Source: Takakia lepidozioides
Taxonomy: Eukaryota > Streptophyta > Takakiopsida > Takakiales > Takakiaceae
NCBI GenBank assembly: GCA_030704615.1
Contig: CM060734.1
Span: 63,380,042-63,444,041, forward strand
Direction of reading: 5' to 3'
DNA: 64,000 nt
Shown: positions 10,415-18,622 of the stretch, one piece after another
How positions within the stretch are numbered: position 1 is the stretch's first letter
Layout of the letters: the number at the start of each line of letters is the position of its first letter
Position numbers and translations under genes: made by a program
The notes under the pieces: model-generated
What the model was told of the DNA's origin: nothing
Database searches by the model: none
Seen by the model: the letters and a program-made list of their open reading frames with translations, nothing else

Positions 10415-10434
10415 AGAAATAAAAGACATGGGAC

Positions 10435-11127
10435 ATGAGTGATGAAAGAGAAGCTAGACGACAGAGATATTCATCAAAAAGAGAAAGCTATCTGAAAGCT
10501 AATTATCCATATCTTTGGGAGAGAGGAATAGACATAGGGGAATCATCTGGACCTCTCACACCATCAAGATCAAAAAGTGCATCACCTATACCGGAAGAAC
10601 TAGAGTTGGATGCCACTCCTTCTGTTTCTTTGCAAGAAAGATTAAGGGAATTGGTACAGGAAGAAGATCAATCACGAGGTGAAAGATCTGAGGTACATCC
10701 TTGGATAAAAGACTTGACAGAAATCTTTGATAAGAGTTGGCATGGAACACCAAAAGCAGGAACTCCAGTTTCTGAAGCAGAAGATGAAGAAGGAGAAGAG
10801 GATGTGGCAGAGCCAACGGAGAGTTCAGACTCTCCAACACCATTACAGTTGAGTTACATGAGTGAAGAAGAAACCCAAGGGCAGAACTTGGAGGATGAAA
10901 ACAGAGAGAAGAAATTAGAAGAGGAAGAATATGAAGAAGTAGACCCAACAGCTGAGGTTGAGACTACAACCAGGACATCCCAACCCGTTGGACCTGGATC
11001 AAGTGGAGCACTTGGATCACAGGCCAACGAAGGTGTCGGCTCAGGGGGATCAGGCGGGCTGCCTGGATCTGGCTCTGGGGGACAGGGAGTGTGGGAAGTA
11101 GTGCAACTGAAGCTGGGAATACTGTGA
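10435..11127 (+). CDS. Acidic Ser/Glu-rich gag N-terminal region
   Basis: A 230-codon frame starts MSDEREARRQRYSSKRESYL and becomes strongly acidic (EDEEGEEDVAEPTESSDS; KKLEEEEYEEVD). It ends in a Gly/Ser-rich linker (GSGGSGGLPGSGSGGQG). It stops at 11127, but the capsid-like frame overlapping it in another frame (from about 11090) continues the same theme. The two were probably one gag ORF separated by a small indel near the G-run at 11077-11081. No known domain; low complexity suggests a disordered linker. Confidence 0.55.
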   Translation: MSDEREARRQRYSSKRESYLKANYPYLWERGIDIGESSGPLTPSRSKSASPIPEELELDATPSVSLQERLRELVQEEDQSRGERSEVHPWIKDLTEIFDKSWHGTPKAGTPVSEAEDEEGEEDVAEPTESSDSPTPLQLSYMSEEETQGQNLEDENREKKLEEEEYEEVDPTAEVETTTRTSQPVGPGSSGALGSQANEGVGSGGSGGLPGSGSGGQGVWEVVQLKLGIL

Positions 11128-11903
11128 ATATCGTGGGACCAGAAGCAAGGAGTGCTCAAGGGCCACCACTTGGTGGAAGATCCACCACAAAAACAACAGG
11201 TCCAGAAGGACCAGCACCAGCAAGGGTGCCAGCACCTGTCAGTGGGCAGAAGGTAGGGCCACAGATGGCGTTACAACCAACACGGGCAAAACCACCCTTT
11301 CCAATATATTCAGGAAAAGGGGATCCCGATGTACACATTAGCCAATTTGAGCACATGTGTATAGTGAACAATGAGAATGGCGATGATGCCAAGATGAGAC
11401 TGTTTCCTTGTTCACTTATCAAGAAAGCAAGTGAATGGTATGCAAGATTCCCTGATAATCATTTCCTAACCTGGAATGGCTTGAATACAGCATTTCGAAA
11501 TAGGTTCAGGACAAGTAAAACTGAGGATGAAGTGTATGGAAGTTTACAACAGCTGAAGCAGAAGAAGCATGAAACTGTTGAAGAGTATATGGAGAAGATG
11601 GAATTGATGATGAAAAAGCTGGCTGCAGTACCAGCGCCCGGTTTACAGAAGACTTGGTTTGTGAGTGGATTAAGACCAGAGTTGCAAAAGAAAGTGGATA
11701 TGTTACCCCATAATACAGTGGAGGAGGCATTTGAAACTGCGAACAGAATTGAGCAATTGGGAATGCTCAGGAGAGAGAAAAAAGAAGATGAGGACTCTGA
11801 GGATGAGTCAGATGAAGAAGAAGAGCAAGAACTAAAAAGAAAGAGTAAGAGAAAGGAGAAGTTGAAGAGGGATAACTATGAAAAAAATTGGAAGAAATCT
11901 TGA
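11091..11903 (+). CDS. gag: Gag capsid (retrotransposon gag domain)
   Basis: The frame contains a typical plant Ty3 gag core: PPFPIYSGKGDPDVHISQFE, then LIKKASEWYARFPDNHFLTWNGLNTAFRNRF and HETVEEYMEKMELMMKK. A Lys/Glu-rich tail (DEDSEDESDEEEEQELKRKS) follows. It would assemble the virus-like particle around the element RNA. It ends at 11903 just past a run of seven A residues (11881-11887). The zinc-knuckle segment continues in another frame directly after this run, so an A-tract slip or indel is the likely break. It starts inside the preceding acidic frame, whose product probably formed its N terminus. Confidence 0.85.
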   Translation: MGSSATEAGNTVNIVGPEARSAQGPPLGGRSTTKTTGPEGPAPARVPAPVSGQKVGPQMALQPTRAKPPFPIYSGKGDPDVHISQFEHMCIVNNENGDDAKMRLFPCSLIKKASEWYARFPDNHFLTWNGLNTAFRNRFRTSKTEDEVYGSLQQLKQKKHETVEEYMEKMELMMKKLAAVPAPGLQKTWFVSGLRPELQKKVDMLPHNTVEEAFETANRIEQLGMLRREKKEDEDSEDESDEEEEQELKRKSKRKEKLKRDNYEKNWKKS

Positions 11904-12382
11904 AGAAGTATGCCACAGAGGCTGCAACACATTGGAGGAAGGGTGTATGGTGTGCAAAGTGCCAGAATGAAGGCCATACCACCACAGAATGCCACATGAA
12001 GGAGAAACACTGTACTATCTGTAAAATGGATAACCATTCTACTGAGAATTGTTACTACAACAGAAGGACAGCTGCAAGAGAACCTAGGCAAGTAAGGGTG
12101 CATCAGGTGCAGCCCCAGCCAAGAAGAAATAATGATCAGGACCACTATGGTAGGTCTGGTGGTTATAACAATGGCATGGAAGGGAGAGGTAATTCAAGAG
12201 GGAATTACCAAGGAAATTCCAGAGGCAACTATCAGGGTAATCCAAGGGGAATTACCAGCCCGGGAATCAGGATTATAGAAATAATCCAAGAACAGACCAA
12301 GGGCGAGGACCCAATGGTGAAGAGCTATGTTACTATTGTAATCAGCCAGGACATCGCAAGGCAGCCTGTTCATTCTGGATAA
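11888..12382 (+). CDS. Gag nucleocapsid segment with zinc knuckles
   Basis: Two CCHC-like knuckles are adjacent: CAKCQNEGHTTTEC and CTICKMDNHSTENC. An RG/NYQGN-rich nucleic-acid-binding tail follows, with four tandem repeats of the S/P-RGNYQGN type. The frame breaks at about 12245-12252, inside the last repeat, by what looks like a single missing base compared with its sister repeats. A third knuckle (CYYCNQPGHRKAAC, near 12327-12369) lies in the frame of the downstream pol ORF. The region begins with no ATG, which fits an internal segment of gag rather than a separate gene. Confidence 0.75.
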   Translation: MEEILKKYATEAATHWRKGVWCAKCQNEGHTTTECHMKEKHCTICKMDNHSTENCYYNRRTAAREPRQVRVHQVQPQPRRNNDQDHYGRSGGYNNGMEGRGNSRGNYQGNSRGNYQGNPRGITSPGIRIIEIIQEQTKGEDPMVKSYVTIVISQDIARQPVHSG

Positions 12383-14784
12383 GACACCAGAATGAGATGA
12401 GAGCTCCTGTGAATGAGGGCCCAGTGGTGGCAGCTCACATGGTTAGGCCATGTGTTGTACCAGAAGTAAGTACAATGATAGTAACAAGAAGTAAAGCCAA
12501 ACTAATACCTCCAGTAGAAGAGGAAGAAGATGAGAATGGAAGTGGCAATGATATGCCTGAAGATGAAGAGACTTGGAAAGATGAGAAGGAACTGCACAAG
12601 GAAGTGGCAGATACTATAAGGGAAATGCAAAAGAGTACTGATATTCCTGTGGCAGATTCCTCTGATTCGGATGGAGAAAAAGAAGGGAGTGAGGAAGAAA
12701 GGAAAAAAGAAGATGCAGACATGCAAAGTAATGAAGAGACTTTGGCTGCAGTAATATGTCAGACCAAAGCAGAAATTACCATTGGACAGCTATTAGCTGT
12801 GGCACCTTATTGTAGGCACAGGCTGTATCAGGCAATCAATCGAATTGCCCAAGAGACAGGAAACACAGACCTGAACAGCAAGGTGACCAGTTATAATGTG
12901 AAGCCGGAAGGGCGAGAACCAGTCATGGACTTTGATGATTCTATGCCAGTAATCCAATTGAGAATTGGAAGCACAGAACTAACTGATGTACTGATAGATG
13001 GTGGTTCTGGAGTAAATATCATGACAGACCAATTAAGGAAGAAGCTTGGTCTAAGTAACATGAAACCAGCCCCATTTACAGTAACAATGGCAGATCAAAG
13101 AAGTGTACAGCCATTGGGATTAATAAGAGGAGTTAAGATACAGATACAGAAAATGATCTTTATGATCACAGTAACTGTATTAAAAATGGATGAAGTCATG
13201 GAGGCTTACTCCTTATTATTGGGACGTCCGTGGCTGAAACAGGCCAGGGTATTCCATGACTGGAATTCTCAGTTACTAACTGTGCATAATGGGATGCACG
13301 AGATACAAATTACCACAAAGAAATCTAGTAGATTACCTGCTACAAGAAGACCTCGAGGAGTCAGAGAGTATGACTGGAGAGGAGGACTGGATGAGGAGCA
13401 GGAAGCTACCCTATTTGCTGCACACCCAGAATGGGAGCAGGTTGCGGAGATGCGGCTGGAAAGCCTAAGTTGTTTAAGAGGTATCTGCTGTGGTGTAGTG
13501 TCGGCAACACCAATTGAAGAGGAAACCAGCAGTTACCCACCACATTTCTATGAAGAAAAGGAGGGAGAGATAGAAATCCTAGAAGAACCAGCCACTGTGA
13601 GCTTAAAGGATGAAGTGGTGACTGGTTGGACAATCACAGCTGATGAGCAGGTGAGAGAAGTAAATGTGGGAACTCAGGAGGAACCGAGAATGGTGAAAGT
13701 AGGAGCTGATTTGGAGCCGGAATTCTTCGAAGAAGCTAAAAGCTTGTTCATCAAATACAGAGATGTATTTGCTTGGAGCTATGAGGATCTAAAAGGGATA
13801 CCACCTGAAGTCTGTCAGCATAAGATTGAACTGGAACCAGGGTCAGTACCAATCAAGCAGGCGAGGTATAGAATGAATCCCAACTACGCACAGAAGGTTG
13901 GAGAAGAGATAAAGAAGTTGGCTGAGGCTAAGTTTATATACCCAATAGAGTATACAACTTGGTTGTCACCCATTGTTATAGTTCCAAAGAAGAATGGCAA
14001 GCTAAGAGTATGTGTGAACTATAAGAAGCTGAATGCTTGTACGAAGAAAGATCCTTTCCCTTTGCCATTCACAGAAGCAGTATTAGACACTGTGGCAGGC
14101 CATGAGATGTACTCATTCATGGATGGCTTCAGTGGTTATAATCAAGTGCAAGTGGCAGAAGAAGACCAAGGGAAAACAGCTTTCATCACAGACTGGGGGG
14201 CTTATGCATACAAAGTCATGCCCTTTGGACTTTGTAATGCACCAGCGACCTTTCAGAGAGTGATAAGTGAATCTTTTCATGAGTATCTGGATGATTTCAT
14301 GCAGGTGTTTTTGGATGATTTCAGTGTGTACAGCTCTAAGAATGAGCACTTGCATAAATTGGAGTTATGCCTGGCCAGATGCAGGATGAGAGGTCTGGGC
14401 TTGAATCCAGAGAAGTGTACTTTCTGTGTGAACTCAGGGGTGCTTCTGGGACACATTGTGTGTAAGAAGGGACTTCTTGTGGATCCCAGGAAGACAGAGT
14501 CCATTAAAGTCTCTCCACCACCAGTGAATGTTAAGAGTTTAAGGAGATTCCTTGGGCAAACCAGTTATTACAGAAGATTTGTCAAAAGGTATGCACAAAT
14601 AGCAGCACCATTGAGCAAGCTTCTGAAGAAAGATGCAGTGTTTGCCTGGACAGCTGAATGTCAACAGGCGTTTGAGGAACTTACACTGTCAGTAACAACT
14701 ACACCTGTGCTGATTAACCCTCACTGGCATGTAGTATTTCATGTTCACTGCGATGCATCAGGAGAAGCGTTGGGGCGGTGTTAG
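12327..14784 (+). CDS. pol: Pol: protease and reverse transcriptase
   Basis: The frame opens with the third zinc knuckle and an acidic spacer (about 12480-12740). A retropepsin-like domain follows with VLIDGGSGVNIM as the active-site region, giving D-G-G where D-S/T-G is commonest, near 12990-13025. The RT spans about 13820-14600: YTTWLSPIVIVPKKNGKLRVCVNYKKLN, MDGFSGYNQV, MPFGLCNAPATFQR and the catalytic VFLDDFSVYSS near 14300. RNase H starts at 14740 (HVHCDASGEALG). The frame stops at 14784 after a G-run at 14771-14774, where one G appears to be missing. The rest of RNase H continues in another frame. Confidence 0.88.
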
Positions 14785-15599
14785 CCCAGAATGTTACAGG
14801 GAATATAGATTCACCTGTGTACTATGCTAGCCGATTGATGAACAGTGCTGAGAGGAACTATAGTACAACGGAAAGAGAAGCATTGGCAATGATTTATGCA
14901 GTCAAGAAATTCAGGCATTACCTATTGGGAAGAAAGTTTATGTTTTATGTGGATCACCAGGCTCTGATATATCTGGTGAACAAACCTTTGATAAGTGGAA
15001 GGATAGCGAGGTGGTTAATAATCTTGCATGAGTTTGAGTTCGAGGTTATTTACAAGCCTGGCCGTTTGCATCTTGTGGCAGATCATTTGTCACGACTAAC
15101 AACAGGAGAGGCCGCCACAGGAGTGGACGATCAGTTACCTGATGCGAGTTTATTTGTAATGGAGGTGCAAGGAAGTGCAGATGAATGGTTAGATTGGCAG
15201 TGGCCAATCAGATACTACCTTGCTCATGGTCAGTGCCCACCTAGTTATGGTAAGGAGCAGAGGAAGAGAATTGCTATCAGAGCTTTACCTTATACTATGG
15301 TAGGAAGCAGAATGTATAAGTTAGGACCTGATGGAGTACTAAAACGATGCTTGTACCACCATGAAGTAAATAAAGTCTTGGAGGAAGTTCATAAAGGAGT
15401 GGCTGGAGGTCATTTTGGAGAAGAGACTACCAGTAGAAAGATACTACTCGCAGGATACTGGTGGCCTACTTTGTTCAAAGATGTACATGAGTATTGTCAG
15501 AAGTGTGATGAATGTCAGAGGCTAGGACCTTTGCAGAGATCTGGAAGAATGGCCTTGCATCCTACAATGCCTACGAACCATTTCAGAAATGGGGACTAG
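14778..15599 (+). CDS. Pol: RNase H remainder and integrase zinc domain
   Basis: This continues RNase H (YASRLMNSAERNYSTTEREALAMIYAVKKFRHYL, FYVDHQALIYL) and passes the conserved VADHLSRL that ends the RNase H connection. It then enters the integrase HHCC domain (HHEVNKVLEEVHKG..GGHFG..CQKCDEC). The DDQLPDASLFVME linker after VADHLSRL resembles Athila-type elements. It ends at 15599, with the catalytic core continuing in another frame from about 15575. A small indel near 15573 is the likely cause. Confidence 0.82.
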   Translation: MLAQNVTGNIDSPVYYASRLMNSAERNYSTTEREALAMIYAVKKFRHYLLGRKFMFYVDHQALIYLVNKPLISGRIARWLIILHEFEFEVIYKPGRLHLVADHLSRLTTGEAATGVDDQLPDASLFVMEVQGSADEWLDWQWPIRYYLAHGQCPPSYGKEQRKRIAIRALPYTMVGSRMYKLGPDGVLKRCLYHHEVNKVLEEVHKGVAGGHFGEETTSRKILLAGYWWPTLFKDVHEYCQKCDECQRLGPLQRSGRMALHPTMPTNHFRNGD

Positions 15600-16240
15600 A
15601 CTTTGTTGGACCAATTAATCCACCATCCAAGAATACACGAAACAGGTACATAATTACAGCCACTGATTATACTACAAAGTGGGTGGAAGCTAAAGCTTTG
15701 AGGGACAACACAGCCAAGTCCACAGCAAGGTTCCTGTACGAGAACATACTTACACGATTTGGATGTCCCTTAGAATTTATCAGTGATCAAGGAAGTCACT
15801 TCATGAATGAGACCATTGAGTTATTGACTAAAGAGTTTATGATTGTGCATAGAAAGAGTACAACATATTACCCACAGGGTAATGGGCAGGCAGAGGCTAC
15901 CAACAAAATACTATGTACTATCTTGGCTAAGATAGTCAATGCAAACAGAACGGATTGGGATACAAAGCTGCTGACAGCTTTGTGGTCATACAGGACTTCA
16001 TATAAAGTCACCACTAAGTATACACCATTCCAATTAGTTTATGGTATGGAAGCCTTACTTCCAGTGGAATTCCTGTTACCTACCATGAGAACGGAGTGGG
16101 GAAAAAGAATGGAATTGCAAGACTCCATCAAGGTCAGGAAACATGAATTATACCATGTGGAAGAAGTACGTGCTGATGCAGCTGATAATATGACCAGAAT
16201 TCAGATGAAGCGAAAGGAACAGTTTGATGAAGGCAAATAA
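15575..16240 (+). CDS. Pol: integrase catalytic core
   Basis: DDE-type integrase core: first Asp in KWGLDFVGPI, second Asp in EFISDQGSHF, Glu in GNGQAEATNKIL, with the usual spacing. The following SYRTSYKVTTKYTPFQLVYG is the conserved integrase region after the Glu. The frame stops at 16240 in an A-rich stretch. The C-terminal domain continues in the next frame. Confidence 0.85.
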   Translation, partial: EPFQKWGLDFVGPINPPSKNTRNRYIITATDYTTKWVEAKALRDNTAKSTARFLYENILTRFGCPLEFISDQGSHFMNETIELLTKEFMIVHRKSTTYYPQGNGQAEATNKILCTILAKIVNANRTDWDTKLLTALWSYRTSYKVTTKYTPFQLVYGMEALLPVEFLLPTMRTEWGKRMELQDSIKVRKHELYHVEEVRADAADNMTRIQMKRKEQFDEGK

Positions 16241-16260
16241 AGACTTTTAAGACGGGGGAT

Positions 16261-16833
16261 TTGGTTCTATGGTTGCAGAAGAAAGGAAAGATTCAAGCTT
16301 CTAAGCTCAAATCACCGTGGAAAGGACCTTATGTCATACAAAAGATGTATGATAACAACACCGCCATGTTACAAACCATTAACAAAGAAATGCTAGGAAG
16401 AGTGAATGCAAATAAGTTGAAGGGGTACAGTGGTATCCATGACAAACCCCTGCAGCATGATTTGCATATAGAACCGCAAGAACAGTCACGGGCTGCACCA
16501 GTGTTACGAACGGAGTATGGAACACTTGTTGCTAGGCCCAGCATATACGACCAGGGTGGGCAAAACAAACGTGACACAGCCTATCACAGCCGCCAAGGCG
16601 CAACACAGCCTATCACAGCCCATCACGACGTGACACAGCCAACCACAGCCCATCACGACGTGACACAGCCTATCACAGCCCATCACGACATGACACAGCC
16701 TATCACAACCTACCACAGCGTGTCACAGCCTATCACAGCTTACCACAGTGCATCACAGCCTATCACAGCGAAACACAGTATGACACAGCCTGTCACAGCT
16801 CAACACAGCCTACTAAAGTTACACCATCCATAG
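16261..16833 (+). CDS. Integrase C-terminus with repeat-coded tail
   Basis: The first part (VLWLQKKGKIQASKLKSPWKGPYVI ... GRVNANKLKGY) is the C-terminal DNA-binding region of Ty3 integrases. The last 85 or so codons are translated from 10-bp CACAGCC-type repeats (16575-16812), giving a TQPITAHHDV-like 10-residue repeat. It is joined to the integrase core by a frame break near 16234-16245. No chromodomain is present. Confidence 0.75.
   Translation: MVLWLQKKGKIQASKLKSPWKGPYVIQKMYDNNTAMLQTINKEMLGRVNANKLKGYSGIHDKPLQHDLHIEPQEQSRAAPVLRTEYGTLVARPSIYDQGGQNKRDTAYHSRQGATQPITAHHDVTQPTTAHHDVTQPITAHHDMTQPITTYHSVSQPITAYHSASQPITAKHSMTQPVTAQHSLLKLHHP
16575..16812. repeat. Coding CACAGCC-type tandem repeat
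   Basis: Ten-bp units of the form CACAGCCTAT / CACAGCCCAT / CACGACGTGA occur in a 30-bp higher-order pattern, in frame with the end of pol. The unit core CACAGCC is the same as in the LTR minisatellites. The two arrays therefore share origin or have been homogenised. Confidence 0.75.
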
Positions 16834-16874
16834 AATCAGTGGCAAGTGGACACATAATAACTTCAGGAAAATGG

Positions 16875-17804
16875 ATGACGGAAGAGGAAACGGAAATTAC
16901 TTTAAAAATAGACACGTGGAGGTCAGGGTGCGACACACAGCAAAGAATGAAGTGCAAGGACAGGTGTCAAAAAGAAAAAAAACGGCCGTCAAAAGGGATG
17001 AAAGGCGGGCCCATTAATGAATACGGAAAAAGGGAAACGGAACGAACGGCAAGTACAGAAAAGCTGAATTCATGTCGCATGTGTGATCCTAGTGGACTAT
17101 CCAACAGGGAAAGTCCACTAAAGAAGATAAAAGTTAAAATCCAGTCACAGCAGATACAGCCAATAGAAAACCAGAGAAATGATCAAGAAAATGGAAGAAA
17201 ATTGGGCGCAAGAGGCGGCGTCGTTCTGAGTAACGGGCGTCTCGACAGGACAGGCCATAAATGCTATAACTTGGAAACTATGGAGGAACTAACAGACTAT
17301 ACGCTCGCAATATTACTTACGCAGTGGCATAGACACGAAACGACAGAGCAGAGCTTTTCTCTTGAACAATGCTTGCAAGCCCCGCAGGCTTACAAGAGAT
17401 TACCCATAGCTTTCTGCGGCAACCATACGTTTCTGCTTTGTGCACTACAGGCATTCCTGCAGTTGTTACAGCCAAAGCAGTTCTGTGAGTCTAAGATGAA
17501 GAGAGTGAGAGGAATGGAGGAAATCAGGGTGAAGAGCACCACAATTCTGCAGAAACAAACGATGGCTACCCCACAGGCGATAAAGATACTGGAGGAGCTG
17601 AGATTGGAAGGATTGCAAAGCCTAGATTGGACACTACACCATAGACAGTACATGTTACAATTTTTGCAGAACTTTGAGCCAAGGACAGGAACAACAACGG
17701 TGAAGGGAGTTGAATTAATGATTACTCCCCTATACCTCCAGCAATTGTTTCATTGCCAGCAGGTCAGGTGCATGTGGGGGAACACAGGGCAAGACTGCAA
17801 ATAG
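16875..17804 (+). CDS. Post-integrase extra ORF, N-terminal part, unknown
   Basis: Sense frame following pol. The first ATG in frame is at 16875, although the frame is open from 16839. The N-terminal 100 residues are basic and polar (KDRCQKEKKRPSKGMKGG). From 17280 the protein becomes helical and ordered-looking (TDYTLAILLTQWHRH; CALQAFLQLLQPKQF; LHHRQYMLQFLQNFEP). No domain recognised. It overlaps the next frame at 17753, so a small indel between 17700 and 17753 probably split one longer ORF. By position it corresponds to the env-like or additional ORF of Athila/Tat elements, but no envelope features are clear in this part. Confidence 0.5.
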   Translation: MTEEETEITLKIDTWRSGCDTQQRMKCKDRCQKEKKRPSKGMKGGPINEYGKRETERTASTEKLNSCRMCDPSGLSNRESPLKKIKVKIQSQQIQPIENQRNDQENGRKLGARGGVVLSNGRLDRTGHKCYNLETMEELTDYTLAILLTQWHRHETTEQSFSLEQCLQAPQAYKRLPIAFCGNHTFLLCALQAFLQLLQPKQFCESKMKRVRGMEEIRVKSTTILQKQTMATPQAIKILEELRLEGLQSLDWTLHHRQYMLQFLQNFEPRTGTTTVKGVELMITPLYLQQLFHCQQVRCMWGNTGQDCK

Positions 17805-18622
17805 GGGACTTATTCCAAGAAGGGAGTTTCTTTAAAACTCAGGGTTATGCTTGTACCAAAGCTGTGTACCCAGGGTTAAAAGAGATAGGCCAGGTATTGA
17901 ACGTTCTGTTTGCCCTGAAACAGAACCAACAATATTTGAGCAGATCCTTCACGGAGGAAATACTCAAAGGCCTGAAGGGACAAGAGGTACAATGGGCGGA
18001 CATAATGTACAACGCACTAGTAGAGGAGATGAAAAGATTACAAGGTACTACCGCAAAGTCTCCTATCATAGTGTCTGGCCCAATCATTGCTCAAATAATC
18101 CTTAATTCTGGCATACTTAATGCACAAGAAAGGAAGGAAATGGGAGTGTTTGAGCCAGAAACAACTGCAATGGAAGAGCAAGGCTCTTCACACAGTGAGG
18201 GTGGACTAGCAGCACAACCCGAGACTAAGAGGCAGAGAAGGGGAAAGACTGTAGTGGCGGATCCACTGGCTTCACGGATTCCGCATGATAATGTTTCCCA
18301 AGCTCATGACCAGGAAGGGGCACAGCAGCACAAAAGAATGTTATTACTGGAAGCAGGACCTTCAGAGAGGGAGGAGGAAGTTACTTCTGCATCACAGCCA
18401 ACACAGCCACTTGAACGACTTGTCACAAGGTCACAAGTTATCCATGCAGCTCAACCCGAAATAATTGATTTGGAAAGTGAAGGGATAGATATTCCAACTA
18501 CAGAACAGATAGTGGCAGAAATAGAGAAAGGGGACCTTCTCTATGAATATTCTGGTCTGGTCAAGGAGACAGAATTCCCAGAGGTGCAACAGTTGCCCAA
18601 GGGAATCCTGAGGTGCATATAA
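17753..18622 (+). CDS. Post-integrase extra ORF, middle part, unknown
   Basis: Continuation in another frame: AGQVHVGEHRARLQIGDLFQ, KEIGQVLNVLFALKQNQQYL and SPIIVSGPIIAQIILNSGILN, then a polar Glu/Gln-rich linker (EVTSASQPTQPLERLVTRSQ). The first half looks like a folded helical domain and the second half disordered. It ends at 18622, but the downstream frame reads the same stretch (AAGGGAATCCTGAGGTGCA) as the start of the next part. A single missing base near 18598-18602 is likely. I do not recognise the family. Confidence 0.5.
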   Translation: MPAGQVHVGEHRARLQIGDLFQEGSFFKTQGYACTKAVYPGLKEIGQVLNVLFALKQNQQYLSRSFTEEILKGLKGQEVQWADIMYNALVEEMKRLQGTTAKSPIIVSGPIIAQIILNSGILNAQERKEMGVFEPETTAMEEQGSSHSEGGLAAQPETKRQRRGKTVVADPLASRIPHDNVSQAHDQEGAQQHKRMLLLEAGPSEREEEVTSASQPTQPLERLVTRSQVIHAAQPEIIDLESEGIDIPTTEQIVAEIEKGDLLYEYSGLVKETEFPEVQQLPKGILRCI

